This document shows, in pieces, positions 1 through 11,700 of a DNA stretch of 64,000 nucleotides. Under the pieces are notes generated by a model, which saw nothing but the letters and a program-made list of their open reading frames with translations, was not told where the DNA came from and did not search any database. Source of the stretch: Batillaria attramentaria (lineage: Eukaryota > Mollusca > Gastropoda > Batillariidae); the NCBI GenBank assembly GCA_018292915.2, contig JACVVK020000291.1, positions 343,501-407,500 on the forward strand, read 5' to 3'. Made by a program: the position numbers and the translations under genes. Positions within the stretch are counted from its first letter, which is position 1, and each line of letters starts with the position of its first letter.

Positions 1-1003
1 CCAGATCATGTGCAGAAAAGACATGTGCATATTGACAAAGCAATTTTTTCAGTTTATCTTTCTCTTCATCAGAAGAGAGATTCACTGCTGCATCATCGTA
101 CATCTTCCGCACGTGTTCCGGTATCTCTGACTGTTCAGGGGATACACTTCTCACTTTATTAAGATCTAATAATACAAATTCCTCCGACTCATCAGGAAGC
201 TCATCCCCATCACCCTCTTGTTTAGGAATATCTTCCATGATATCTACAGTTTCAACTGCAATTCCAATAGCAGTTCCGGATTGCAACACTACATCTTTAC
301 TGGTATCATTTACCACTGGTATGATAGCCTTACTTCCTGCAGCATGTACTGTAGCTGGTATCATGCAAGATTTTTCTCCAGCACTAGAGGTGACCATGAA
401 TGTAGATTCCAATTTTCGATTAAGCTTAGACTCCACAAACATGTATGAATTTGCAGGAACAAGAACTTTTCTCGGTACTTTAACTCTACTTATTTTAGTT
501 CTTTTTCCTTGATTATCTCTAATGAGTTGAGCCTCCACTATATTTCCATCAATCTCTACTTCTCCTCCTTTCAAATTAATGATAGCATTGTAAGCAGTCA
601 GAAAATCTATACCCAACAACAGATCATCCTCGATATCAGCTAGATACACAGTGATTTCATAGGTTTCTCCCCCAATATTTATAGGTACTTTTGAGAAAAT
701 CTCTGCAGACAGGGGCTGTTGGCTAATGCCTTTTAAAAATGTCTGTTTCCCTTGTCCTGTCAGAAGTTTCCTGTATTTTCTATTGAGGACTGAAACTTGC
801 GCAGCAGTATCTATTACCGCTAGAATAGGTTGCTGAATAATAGTGGTATGAATTACTAAATTCTGACCACCCCCTTGTTTGCTAACATTAACAGTGGGAA
901 TTTCTTCTTCAGAGTTTACTTCCCTTCCCTCCTTTGCTAAAGCAGGACTTTCGGATGTCGATGGAGAAACCCTGCATCTTCCACCATCCTTTATCCGTTT
1001 AAA
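1..1003 (-). CDS. pol: Ty3/Gypsy pol, 5' part (protease, start of linker to RT), cut by window edge
   Basis: Open without a stop from the gag/pol junction to the first base of the window, in the -1 frame relative to gag. A retropepsin is visible: the catalytic motif D-T-A lies at 803-811 inside a typical hydrophobic context, and the later LLLGIDFL motif (about 602-625) matches the second conserved protease block. A linker follows, and the last readable residues (CQYAHVFS at the window start) resemble the lead-in to a Gypsy reverse transcriptase. RT, RNase H and integrase must lie outside the window. The absence of stops in this part suggests a fairly young copy. The family assignment rests on motif order. 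Clade within Ty3/Gypsy was not determined. Confidence 0.82.
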
Positions 1004-2928
1004 TTGAACGAGACACTAGGTTTAGGGGAGGATGCGGGTTTAGCTTCCTTCTGACTACCACTGGACACTCTAGCATGCGGACACTCGCGTGCAAAGTGAC
1101 CAGTTTTACCGCAATTGTAGCATCCAGAATATGGTGATGGAGACCTAGAATTTTTAAAGGTTCCCTTTCCACTCTTTAGCATCTGAAGAGACTTCTGCAA
1201 TGTTGCTAGCGCTTCCTCAGTTTGCTGAAGGATACTCGGATTAGATGTAGATGTTCCAGAGTTCTGGGAATTAGGAAACCTCTCTGAGATCTCCGATAAT
1301 TTCGACACAGCTCGAACGAACTGCGCCTCACCATTTCCTTCTGCTTGTTCCACATATCTGACCTTCTTTGTCACAACAGATTCGGGGCAGTTTCGGTTTA
1401 AATACAACCTGACCGCCTCCACTGCATCTTTTAAATGTTCAAATTTGTGGAATGAGAACCCTTCTGCAGCTTTTTTGTTACTCAAACCACTAATGAACTT
1501 GGTGATGCACTCTTGCTCGATCACAAAAGAAGGACAGTATTGAAACGCTTTGGAGCCTATCTTTTTTACTCGAGCTGCAAACTCTCGTAGTTCTTCTCCA
1601 GACTGTTGGGCCATCTTTGTAAAGACAGCACGCATCGTCTCAGGAGTTTCGTCAGGCTCAAAACGTTCCGCCATGTTTTGAAAAATACTGGCTATACTCC
1701 TTCTATCTTCGTGAGACATATCATAATAATGAGCAGATGCCTCACCTTCTAGAAACAAGCCAAAGTTTTTAATGCTGGTTCTCTCATCCCAAGCCATTAC
1801 CTCAGCATACTCGGAAAACTGCTGTTTAAACACGTTCCAGTGAGTACCACCTTGAAACGGTTTAGGTTTGGGAACAGCACGGCTCATGTCAGGCTGAACA
1901 TAATTCTGAGAACGCCCCCTTCTGTTCTCTAAGAATTCATCCCGACGAGAAGCCCTTTCCTGGTGCCGATCACCGGTATGGTTCGGTCTGAGAGATCCAT
2001 CTTCCTCCTCCTCGTACCAATGTCGTTCCGGTGACTGCACTGGTGTCACCTCACTCCGGTTTCTCCTTGCGTTGTCGTTAAAATTACGCAGGCTCTCAGA
2101 GTGTCTGTTTCTTGTGGACGACATTGAGTAACTATTACCTGTATTAGAGTTAACAGCTTGAAATCTTGCAGATTCGGCTGGATTCCCTCTCTCATACACT
2201 GAGTACGGAAGGATTCCTGGGGGGCGAACTGCAGATTCCTGTCTACTCGTCTCTGTATTTTGGGACAAGAGCTGACTCAGGGCATCACCTTGCTGTTTTG
2301 CAGTGGTATCATAATGATCCCTGAGCAAGGCAACATCCTGCGCAATGGCCTGAGCACATTGAGTGAAGCTCTTTGTAGACTCCTGCTGGTGTCCTCTCAG
2401 AGTCGAAACATCCCTCGCAACACTCTGTGCAAAGGTTTTCATCTCTTTGATCACACCCGTGAAAAGCCCTACAATTTGCTTCAAATCAGCTCCAGATCCC
2501 GAACCATCGGAGTCGTCATCTGATTCTTGTAACTGGGGAACTGTGGTAGACCTTGAACTTTGTACTGGAGTGCGAGTTCTCGGACATTCCTCAGTTGTCT
2601 GCGACTGAGCACTAGGATCCCTACTAAGATCCCTAGATCCCCTAACAGTGGGTTCCCGGGTTCCCTGAGGTCCCTGTACTCTATTACTACTATATGTACT
2701 AAGGTTATGCCCACCAGAATCTCTAGGATCCCTAGATTCCTCAACAGATTCCTGGGTTCCCAGAATTCCTGGCACGACAAAAGCAGTACTACTACCGGCC
2801 AACTCAGACCTTTGATCTAAGCTATGGCCAGCAGGACCGCCAATATCCATGGGATCAAATCTTCTTCGACCCCGAAATCTCGTATGATAGGGATGGGGCG
2901 TCCCACCCCCACCTCCTTCTGAATCCAT
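991..2928 (-). CDS. gag: Ty3/Gypsy gag polyprotein
   Basis: A 645-residue open frame. The first ATG is at 2928-2926; the frame is also open a few codons upstream. The N-terminal 300 residues are low-complexity and charged. The middle third looks like a retrotransposon gag capsid (F-x-G-G-T-H-W-N-V-F-K-Q-Q-F region, then the FxxMAQQSGEELREFAARV block typical of Gypsy capsids). A single CCHC zinc knuckle (CYNCGKTGHFAREC) sits about 40 residues from the C-terminus. It is intact and would form the particle that packages the element's RNA. Its stop is two codons after a TTTAAAC slippery site, and pol continues in the -1 frame. The bases just before the ATG read AGGTGAGT, a splice-donor-like string; whether it is used is unknown. 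Confidence 0.88.
   Translation of the reverse strand: MDSEGGGGGTPHPYHTRFRGRRRFDPMDIGGPAGHSLDQRSELAGSSTAFVVPGILGTQESVEESRDPRDSGGHNLSTYSSNRVQGPQGTREPTVRGSRDLSRDPSAQSQTTEECPRTRTPVQSSRSTTVPQLQESDDDSDGSGSGADLKQIVGLFTGVIKEMKTFAQSVARDVSTLRGHQQESTKSFTQCAQAIAQDVALLRDHYDTTAKQQGDALSQLLSQNTETSRQESAVRPPGILPYSVYERGNPAESARFQAVNSNTGNSYSMSSTRNRHSESLRNFNDNARRNRSEVTPVQSPERHWYEEEEDGSLRPNHTGDRHQERASRRDEFLENRRGRSQNYVQPDMSRAVPKPKPFQGGTHWNVFKQQFSEYAEVMAWDERTSIKNFGLFLEGEASAHYYDMSHEDRRSIASIFQNMAERFEPDETPETMRAVFTKMAQQSGEELREFAARVKKIGSKAFQYCPSFVIEQECITKFISGLSNKKAAEGFSFHKFEHLKDAVEAVRLYLNRNCPESVVTKKVRYVEQAEGNGEAQFVRAVSKLSEISERFPNSQNSGTSTSNPSILQQTEEALATLQKSLQMLKSGKGTFKNSRSPSPYSGCYNCGKTGHFARECPHARVSSGSQKEAKPASSPKPSVSFNLNG
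997..1003 (-). promoter_or_regulatory. -1 ribosomal frameshift slippery heptamer (T TTA AAC)
   Basis: On the minus strand the gag frame reads AAT TTA AAC GGA TAA, so the heptamer T-TTA-AAC fits X-XXY-YYZ exactly in the zero frame. The protease/pol frame is the -1 frame and is open across it. The gag stop follows one codon later. I did not fold the downstream RNA, so a stimulatory structure is not shown. Confidence 0.75.
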
Positions 2929-3440
2929 ACTCACCTACACTCTTCCTCTTTTCTTTCTAAGTACTGCGTCTGCTCGCAATGCTGAAATCCGAATAAAATA
3001 GTATAAATATGGGTAATGAAATACCATAAAAGTTTCTGTAATTCCTTGCCATTCATCCTGCTCTTACACACAAAATCATTAATCTTAGAACTAAAATGCT
3101 AATCATGTGCCCTAAAGATAGTTTTTCTGGTTCAGTACAAATTCTGTAATACTTACTAAGTTTCAACACCATATGAAGTGCCCAACTTCAGCTATAATAA
3201 GAAATTCAATTGACTTACCATTTCCTACCTACTATAAATACACCAGTATGATAGGCATGATAACTGCAAAGACTGACTACCTCCCATGGGAAAAAACCCA
3301 ACGGCAAACAGCCTATATGGTTATTCCAGAAAACCATCCAACTAAAAATACATAAATGGAAAAATATTTGAAACTCCTACTACTACTCAGTTGGGTACCT
3401 TCACTGAATTCATAGTACAAATTGCAGATATTAGAGAAAT
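2929..3440. other. Upstream of gag, no gene seen
   Basis: AT-rich sequence with no convincing coding frame. By position it should be part of the Gypsy element's leader, but I found no LTR end or primer-binding site here. Confidence 0.4.
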
Positions 3441-3442
3441 TA

Positions 3443-6041
3443 GAGAAATTTAGAAATCTTCGTCGGCCGATCTTCGTCGTCGGCGTTTGACGTCACGCAC
3501 GCGCGCCCGTACTCACGCCGACGCGGGATGCGTTTGGAACATAGCAATCGTTCGGTGTTCGTCCAGTTCGCGCGCAGAATGCTCTCCCCTTTTCCCACCG
3601 ATTAATGTCCCTTCGCAGATCTGAGTCAAGAAATTTTGCATTTTCAGACACCCCCCGACACAGAGACACACACTGGCAGACACGGAGACACGCAATGGCA
3701 GACACGGAGACACACAGCCGAAAGACATACTACGGCAGACACACACACACTCACAAGCAGAGAAGGCACTCTGTCAAGACTGCAATTATATACAACCTCA
3801 CAGACAAGCAGTCTGCCAGTAACCTTATATACCCCATGAATGTAGTTTTCAAAGATTTCGTGGTGTGGAGCTTTGGAACACTATCATTCCAACAAAAGCG
3901 GGCAATAAATTTTGCGTTAACCGTGCATGCAAAAGTATTCCTTTCCATGAGACTGATTCTAAATACAATTATAAACATTGTCATGTGGAAAGTATGCATT
4001 TTCATAGATGAATTGTCTATTTATTCATTAAGAAATTTTTTTTGCACAACAATGAGCTACAGAGTTATTTCCCTTGGTGTGTCTTGGTGTCTGCCATTGT
4101 GTGTCTTCCGTGTCTGCCTCTGCATGTCTTCCGTGTCTGCCAGTGGATGTGTTTGCTTTCTGAACTGTTTGTGTGTACACATAGTGAAAACGATCATGTA
4201 CCTCACTCTACAAACGTTTTACAGACACTGAAAGCACAAACTTAAATGATTATGTACCTCCCTATATATATGATGTACCAATGATGCAAAAAAAAAAAAA
4301 AGAAGAAGAAAAAAGCCAGGCATGACAAGACACTGAAAACACAAATCTAAATGATTATGTACCTCCCTATATATATATATGATGTACCAATCATGCAAAA
4401 AAAGAAGCCAGGCGTTAGCAATAACACACGGCTTGCTGGGGCACAATATATGACTACAGACTGGTCAGGCTGACACAAATTAAGACATGCACAGGCCGAC
4501 ACAAAGACACGAGACAGAATACACAAACATATATACAACCAATTGTCAGATTTTCTGTTGCATACTCATCTCATGGTCTCTATTAAAAATATTAGAACAC
4601 TGCACTGGCAGTCTCCAAAGTCACACAGGCCGACACAAAGACACGCACGGGCAGACACAAAGACACCCACGGGCAGACACAAAGACACGCACTAGCAGAC
4701 ACAAAGACAAGCACTGGCAGTCACCAAAGACAAGCACTGGCAGTCACCAAAGACACACAGGCAGACACAAAGACACGCACCGGCAGAAACACACAGAATT
4801 TTTTTTTAATGTAGAAAATTTTTGCCAAAAAACACAACGTGCAGCCTTTTCTGTATTTCTTCATTATTTTTTCGTATTCTGTAAATTCACACACAAACTA
4901 CTTCTACACGCAAGACACACACGGGCAGACAGAAAGACACGCTCAGGCAGACACAGAGACACGCAATGGCAGACACGCAAGACACACAATGGGAGATAAC
5001 TCCGTAACCAGTTATGCCAAACCATACTCTGTTTTAAGAATAAATTAACACCTGGTACATAGCAATGCATATTATTTGCATGGCATTGTTAATACATGTG
5101 TTTGGATTTAGGTATAACTGGCAAGAAAAAAACAAAGTTTGCTGCCAACTTTAATTTCAATGTTAAAGTCAGTAGGGCTTCACACCACTCAATATTTGGC
5201 TTCCCCAAATAGTGTGTTCTGTGCCTGTCGGCGTGTCTGTGTCTGCGAGAGCGTGCCTTGGTGTCTGTCAGTGCGTGTCTTGGTGTCTGCCAGTGTGTGT
5301 CGTTGTGTCTGGGAGTGTCTGAAAATGCAAAATTTCTTCATAGATCTGGCACGATCACAAAACTTCAGGTATGCGCTTTTTCTTATGATTTTTAGCACGT
5401 ATTTCAAAATATTTGTACATGTCAGCTTAGCGTGCTTGCTGTTTTTGTAAATGGTAAAGAAACTCTTTCATGTGGAACGTGAAAAACCAAGTCAACCGGG
5501 CAAAACTATGGATTAACCAGAATGGTTTGCAGTGTCGTCTGCCGGCTATGTGTAGCCGTTTCAGCTTGTGGTACTATGATTAATGAATCATTCCAAATAG
5601 TGACTGACAACAGGAATCGATAATATGTCACCGGTATATGTGTGTTTTCATCCCTGCGGATCGAAAAGATATGAGGTAGCCTGCTTTTATACATGTTTGT
5701 AATGCGCATGCACTAGGAAACAACACAGTGAGATGGCTCCAAATGGTAGGTCTCTTTGGAGACTGATTGTTCGTAATCCACGGCTTATCAGTTCTCATAA
5801 GTGTGCAAGACAACAGTGAATATGTTTAAAAATCACCAAATTATAGTGTCATTGTACCTACCGCAGTAGCACGGGCAGAAAAAGGGGCTGAAGGTGCGTT
5901 CGGAAAAATCGCAATTTTCACGACGAAGATCAGAATCTTCGTTCGTGCCAAAGTTCACGCGCATGCGCGCTCGCGGCAATGCTAAAAATAAAGGGGAATC
6001 CCGACGACGAAGATCGGCCGACGAAGATTTCTAAATTTCTC
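3443..6041. mobile_element. Non-autonomous DNA transposon with perfect 41-bp TIRs and TA target duplication
   Basis: Bases 3443-3483 (starting GAGAAATTTAGAAATC) are the exact reverse complement of 6001-6041. A TA flanks each end (3441-3442, 6042-6043). Just inside is a second, imperfect inverted pair (about 3615-3680 against 5283-5347, both containing AAGAAATTTTGCATTTTCAGACAC). The middle is a degenerate minisatellite found in both orientations. No transposase is recognisable, so it would need a helper. TA duplication would fit a Tc1/mariner-like or related mechanism, but the superfamily is not established. It sits upstream of the Gypsy gag. Confidence 0.8.
3655..5340. repeat. Degenerate 22-34-bp minisatellite in two orientations
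   Basis: Units of the type GGCAGACACAAAGACACGCA occur in + sense at about 3655-3770, 4490-4515, 4615-4795 and 4905-5000. The reverse complement (TGGTGTCTGCCAGTG-type) occurs at about 4065-4160 and 5215-5330. They fill the inside of the TIR element and give it a foldback character. All open frames across them are low-complexity artefacts. Confidence 0.75.
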
Positions 6042-6043
6042 TA

Positions 6044-7965
6044 TTATCAATGATTCCTTCATTGCACAATAACAACTTAGGTCCATTGCAACTAAATATA
6101 TACTCTTAGAAACGTTATTGGAGACCAGCCCCCTGGCTCTTTACCCAATACCGCTTGTAAGCAAAACGATAAAATGAAACCTTTCATTCCTCTCTGGGCA
6201 AAAAAGAAATGTTAGGGTCATTCAACTAAATACAATAGAAAATTTTGCCCTCTCCCATTGATCCTATCAAACGACAGCAAAATTTACTATTCAATACAAT
6301 GGAAACTGTTATCTATCTGCTTTTATCCCTTTCCCGGGCGAGATACACAGTTCCATTAAAACTAAAAATATCTATGGGACATCCCCCCATCTCCCATTTA
6401 GTGTAAACTAAAACGATGAGCCGCATCTGCTGATCCTTATCAGAACGGTGCGCAGAGTGCGGGAACACTCCACCACCTCCCATCTGATAAAATCATATGA
6501 TGCTAGGGATATGCCAATGAAAATGAGGATTATTCAACCCGCCCTGGTATACTGAGGGTAGGGTTTCTAATCCGTGACTACACATTACGCCATTTGGGCA
6601 ACACAAAATCAAACTCAACTCTATGAAAATCTACAAGTAGCACTCAACCAAAAACAACCAAAAATTTCCACAATCATTTACATTTCCTTTCATTCTTCTT
6701 TATAATTGTTCCTATTATATTCTAATTTCAGCGTCTCTAAACTCCGATTCCATAGAATTGGCCCGACAAAAATGTCGAAACTCAGCCATAGCTAACGGCC
6801 ATTCCGCTGAGGCTAGCCGTCCACTCAAGGCACAAGTTCATCATCAATTTTCTAATTTTTCTTACTAAAATTTCCAGTTGAAAAGTGAATAACTTTATGT
6901 CTGAACCTGTTATACAACTTTTTATCATACTTTTTTCAACAATTCATCCAAATTATTTCTAAAAATAAAAAATTCCACTTACCGAATTTGCTGTGTGGTT
7001 CTCCGGACCGTGATGGTGCCAGAGAAAAGTAGTGTCGGTCCCCAACGAATTTCGCGCGCTAATGGCGTCACAAAATATAGTTCTAGGCATAGGGCTCGAT
7101 TTCTTTTTTATTATCAATTTACCGTGAAAGATGTGACTCTAGGGTATTAAACCATATTGTTTTATACATTTTCAACCCACAAAAGCAGCCATATATTACT
7201 GTTTTGTGAAAATCTCCGTTGGTATCACTACGCAACGGTTGTACACACTGCCATATTTGGCAGGCGCACGTGTGCAATCGAACAGATGTAAACATTGCAC
7301 GAGCTGGTACTTTCCGTTTTTATCTAGACACAATATGACAACTTTATCAAAACCATGTCAATTTTTAGAAATCTGCATATCAAAATTCATTCATGATGTT
7401 CATTTTTATCGACATCTTTTACCTAGCGAAACACAGAAAGTAAGAATACTGATGATAGCCATTTCCGGAACTCGCTACTGCCGGCCGCAGGCTATTAACG
7501 GTTACTGTCGTTCCTTCCACAAGTTTTTCCTCATGAAAGAATGAATCGAAAGAACTCACCGTCTTCCAAAACGACAATCCCAACTTACTGACACCATTTA
7601 TCGTCGCTTCTCCCTTATGTGTTAGTAAATCATCGAACGTTACGGTCAGGACAGTTTATCGGCGGCGGTCATTCCAAGAGTGTTATGCGGTCCGTTGCCT
7701 TCTCGAAAGACTCGTTTTACTCGGTTCTGCGGTTACTTTTGGTCACACGTTATTATCGCTCCACAGCGCACACACCAGACCAGGGCGACGATAGGAACTA
7801 ATCATGCAAACAGACTATAACAGTGAGAGAGCGGTGCGCAACCTACCAGCGGGCGGCCAGCTCCGCTTTCGGTGGTGTGCGCCATCTTGGATCTCTCTCT
7901 CGTGTGTCCTCGGTAGTTTCCGTCAGTTGGTTACCGACCACACTGCGCATACCGAAGGGTATTTG
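6044..7965. other. No gene seen; possible Gypsy leader remnants
   Basis: No coding frame I would support. On the minus strand the string TGGCACCATCACGG (about 7013-7026) looks superficially like a tRNA primer-binding site, and a donor-like GGTAAGTGG follows. I could not find LTR ends next to it, so this is only a hint about where the Gypsy 5' end might be. The rest is unassigned. Confidence 0.3.
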
Positions 7966-7971
7966 CAAATG

Positions 7972-8395
7972 CAGGGGATTTGGTCTAGTGGTTAAGGCAT
8001 CCGACTTCGGATCCTGAGCTGCAGGGTTCGAGTCCCCGGTGGGCAGGAATATGGTGGGATTTTCCCTTCCCATATCGAGTCTAATCCATGTGCAGACTCG
8101 TTTGCGGTGCCTGTCTCGCCTTCGTGTACACACGCACGCACAAACATCAAGTGTGCACGCTAAAAATCCCACGTTCATCTTTCGAAGAAGAGTAGGCTGT
8201 GGCCGGTGGCGTGGTAAACAGAAATACTGGCGCACGCACCGGCCAGAGTGAATAGCAGGGTGGAGGTTTGCACACAAAGTAGCGCTTAACGGCAGCAGGC
8301 TTTCACTGCTTCGTCCTCCAGCTCTGCGGCGCCGTGAGCATTTCAGCAGAGATGGATATGTGCGCCGAGGAGAAGTCTACCATACCATACCATAC
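7972..8395 (+). mobile_element. tRNA-derived SINE, family A
   Basis: The head is tRNA-like: an A box (TGGTCTAGTGGTTAAGG) and a B box (GGTTCGAGTCC) at normal spacing. It is followed by a body of about 350 bp unrelated to tRNA and a short tandem tail (TACCA)n. A 6-bp CAAATG flanks both ends (7966-7971, 8396-8401), a short but plausible target duplication. The body and tail argue against a working tRNA gene. Confidence 0.75.
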
Positions 8396-8401
8396 CAAAT
8401 G

Positions 8402-8752
8402 TTTGATCTGTGAAGGACTTAACTGTGGTGTCTTTACTCCCTGCAAAGTGAACTGAACACTGCAATCTGGTACGAAAACCTTCCGAAGACGCCTGAGCCA
8501 AACACGCGTCAGCCGTGTTTTCGTTTCGTTTCGTTTCGTTTCGTTTTCGTTTCGCAGCCACTGCTATTTGAGCCCGATGATTGGTTAAAATTGCCGCGGT
8601 CGGGGACGTCCCTGCCGCAGTAATTTTTTTTTTAAGACGCTGATTGGTTGAAAATTTCACTAATTGGTCAGTGTTCATTAGGTCCGTATTCATTAACCCG
8701 ACCGGACCGACACGGAAACAACACTGATTTTGCCATACACTAGCCTTGTATT
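8402..8752. other. Spacer before BEL element with (TTTCG)n
   Basis: Holds a pentanucleotide (GTTTC)n tract at about 8518-8556 and otherwise unassigned DNA. A BEL 5' LTR would be expected in or before this stretch but none matching the 3' LTR start is present, so the element looks 5'-truncated. Confidence 0.4.
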
Positions 8753-11700
8753 ATGTTTCATTATATGAAAAAATTGCTTAACTCAGGGGCTATGGAGTGC
8801 GTTCTAGACGGCCTTGGCTCACGGCCTATACCACCTGCTGACAGTCGTTCTGAGACGGCTAGTTATGTTGCCAAGCTTCAACAGCAACCAGTCAATGTCG
8901 CGTCAAACTTGTCCGTTAGCGCGAAGGTTTTTGTTCCTAATCAAACCCAGTCTCAGTCTCTGAACCAGAACATAAGACAACAAGAAGAGATCTATCACAG
9001 AGGTGACTCTAGCGAAACCCTCGCTACAATGTTCTTGAGGAAAGACCTGCTCCTCTCACGTCTTACACACTTTAATGAGAAACCAGAAAACTTTGAAGTA
9101 TGGAAGAGTAGCTTCCTCAGTGTGACAAGAGAACTTAAAACTTCTCCCCAAGAAGAGTTTGACCTACTCATCAAATATCTCGGACCAGAGTCCACAAAGT
9201 ATGCACAGTCCTTGCGCGCATCAAACGCCGCCAACCCAGCGAGAGGCTTACGCCTTCTGTGGGAACGACTAGAAGACAGATATGGCTCTCCGGAGATGGT
9301 GGAAGCCTGCCTCAAGGCCAAGGTGGAGAATTTTCCCTCGCTAACCAACAAAGACAACAAGAAGTTGTATGATTTGTGTGACATTTTAGATGAGATTCAG
9401 TCAGCTAAGGAAAACCCCAACCTCTCACCACTGTTTGCAGTGTATGACTCATCTACTGGTGTGAACACGATCATCCACAAACTGCCTCATTCTCTGCGTC
9501 AAAAGTGGATCTCTCAAGCAGCAAGATACAAAGAGGAACATCAGGTTTCTTTTCCTCCCTTCTCATTTCTTGTAACATTCATGCGGCAAATGTGCAAGCT
9601 GTCTAATGACCCAGCCTTCCAGGTCCAACCCGAAGTCTCCAAGAAAGAGCAGACTGTCAGTCAAAGGGTGTTTAGCCGAAAATCAGATGTCCAAGAGGAA
9701 GAGAAAAGTGATCGAAAATCAGACGTACACGAGGGAGAGAGAGGCGACAGATGCCCTATTCACAAGGCGCAACACAGTCTGGACATGTGTAAAACCTTCA
9801 GGGCAAAAGAGTGGGGAGAGAAACTGAAGTTCCTCAAAGAAAACCGCTTGTGCTTCAAATGTTTGCGACCAGGTCACAACGCGAAGAACTGTCGACAAAA
9901 GCCGGAATGTGGCAAGTGCAAAAAGGGTCATCTCACCACGATGCACAACGAACAGCGAAACCCGCCTGTTGAGCCAGGAGATCACGGCGGGGAGGATGAA
10001 GCCGTCATCTCAGCTAAGTGTACGTCGGTCTGCTCGAACGGCAGCAGATCATGCGGCAAGATTATTCTCACTAGAGTCTACGCGGACAACTCTGACCGCA
10101 GCGCTTTAACCTACGCAATTTTAGATGATCAGAGCAATCGTTCGTTGGCACGTACAGAGCTGCTAGATCAGCTAGGAGTGAAGTCTGAAGAGTGCGCTTA
10201 TCAACTGTCGTCATGTGCAGGGACGAAAATGACCAGTGGACGCAAGGCTGTAGGTCTACGGGTGCAGTCCCTCGATGAACGTACAACAATGAATCTCCCT
10301 ACGGTCTTAGAATGTAGTGTCCCTCAAGATACTTCCGAGATTCCCACACCAGAGGTTGCTCAAAATCATTCGCACCTACAATCGATCGCTACTCACATTC
10401 CGCCGTTCAACCCATACATCAGCATCGGTCTCCTCATTGGTCGAGACCTGCCGCAAGCACATCATGTTATGGAACAGATTGTTGGTCCACCGTCTGCACC
10501 CTTCGCTCAGCGTCTTGGGTTGGGATGGGCAGTAATAGGAGAAGTATGCCTGAACAAAGTTCACAAGCCTTCAGTAATCTGTGTGAACAAGACGAACGTC
10601 TTCAGTGGCGGACGAGAATCGATTTTTGTACCCTGTCAGAACGTCATTGAGGTGAAGGAAATGGATAATGTCGGCGCAACAGTTTTCGAAAGGACGAAAG
10701 ACGATGAGAAACCGGGGTTATCCGTTGAAGACAAGAAGTTCGTCACCCTCATGGACGCCAACTTCACGATGGATGATGGTCGTTGGACCGCACCTCTTCC
10801 CTTTAGAGACGCAAAGCCAGGTTTCAACAACAGAACTGAAGAAAAAAAGCGAGCCCATGCCTTGCATCGTTCGTTGAGTCAGAACCCCACGAAAAGGGAG
10901 CATTTTTTCAAGTTCATGACCAAAGTCTTGAAGAGTGGAGCGGCAGAGGAAGCGCCACCACTTGAAAATGAAGAAAGTTGCTGGTACCTTCCGCTTTTCG
11001 GAGTCTATCATCCCCAGAAACCAGACAAGATTAGAGGAGTGTTTGACTCGTCCGCGACCTATCACGAGGTCTCTTTGAACAGTTTGTTACTCTCCGGGCC
11101 TGACCTGACGAACAGTTTGATTGGAGTTCTTCTACGTTTCAGGAGAGACGAGCACCCGATCATGGCAGACATAGAACAGATGTTTTACCAGTTCCGGGTT
11201 AGAGAGGATCACAGAGATTTTCTCAGATTTTTCTGGTATCGAGACAACGACTTCGACAACCCGTTGGTCGAGTACAGAATGACCGTCCATGTTTTTGGGA
11301 ACAGTCCGTCACCTGCTGTAGCAACGTACGGTTTGAGGAAAGCCGTGGCTTCCAGCGACGAAGACGTCATGAAGTATGTTGAGGAAGACTTCTACGTCGA
11401 CGACGGCGTGACTTCTCTGCCTCGTAAGGAAGACGTTGTTAGTCTTGTGGAACGCGCCCAAACAGATCTGATGCAAAACGGGAAGATTAGGCTTCACAAG
11501 ATAGCTTCCAGCGATCGCGAAATTTTACAAGCCTTCCCGAAAGAAGACCTCAGCGAAGACCTTCAATCACTGGACCTCTCGGATGGTTCGACGGTCCTTC
11601 CAGTTCACAAGTGCTTGGGTCATGACTGGAACCTCAACACAGATTCCTTCCTCATCAACTTACAGTTCGGCGACGCACCATTCACACGTAGAGGTTTGCT

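Noticed and set aside
2929..2934. A GTG start two codons upstream for the Gypsy gag
   Set aside because: In a eukaryotic element the ATG at 2926-2928 is the sensible start.
3605..4999. Frames of 170-208 codons rich in Thr, His and Asp-Thr repeats
   Set aside because: They are translations of the minisatellite inside the TIR element.
7972..8047. A possible functional tRNA gene
   Set aside because: A and B boxes are present, but the acceptor stem does not close convincingly and a SINE body with a tandem tail follows. The same logic applies to the tRNA-like heads at 52910-52985, 56040-56125, 58144-58220 and 61495-61587.
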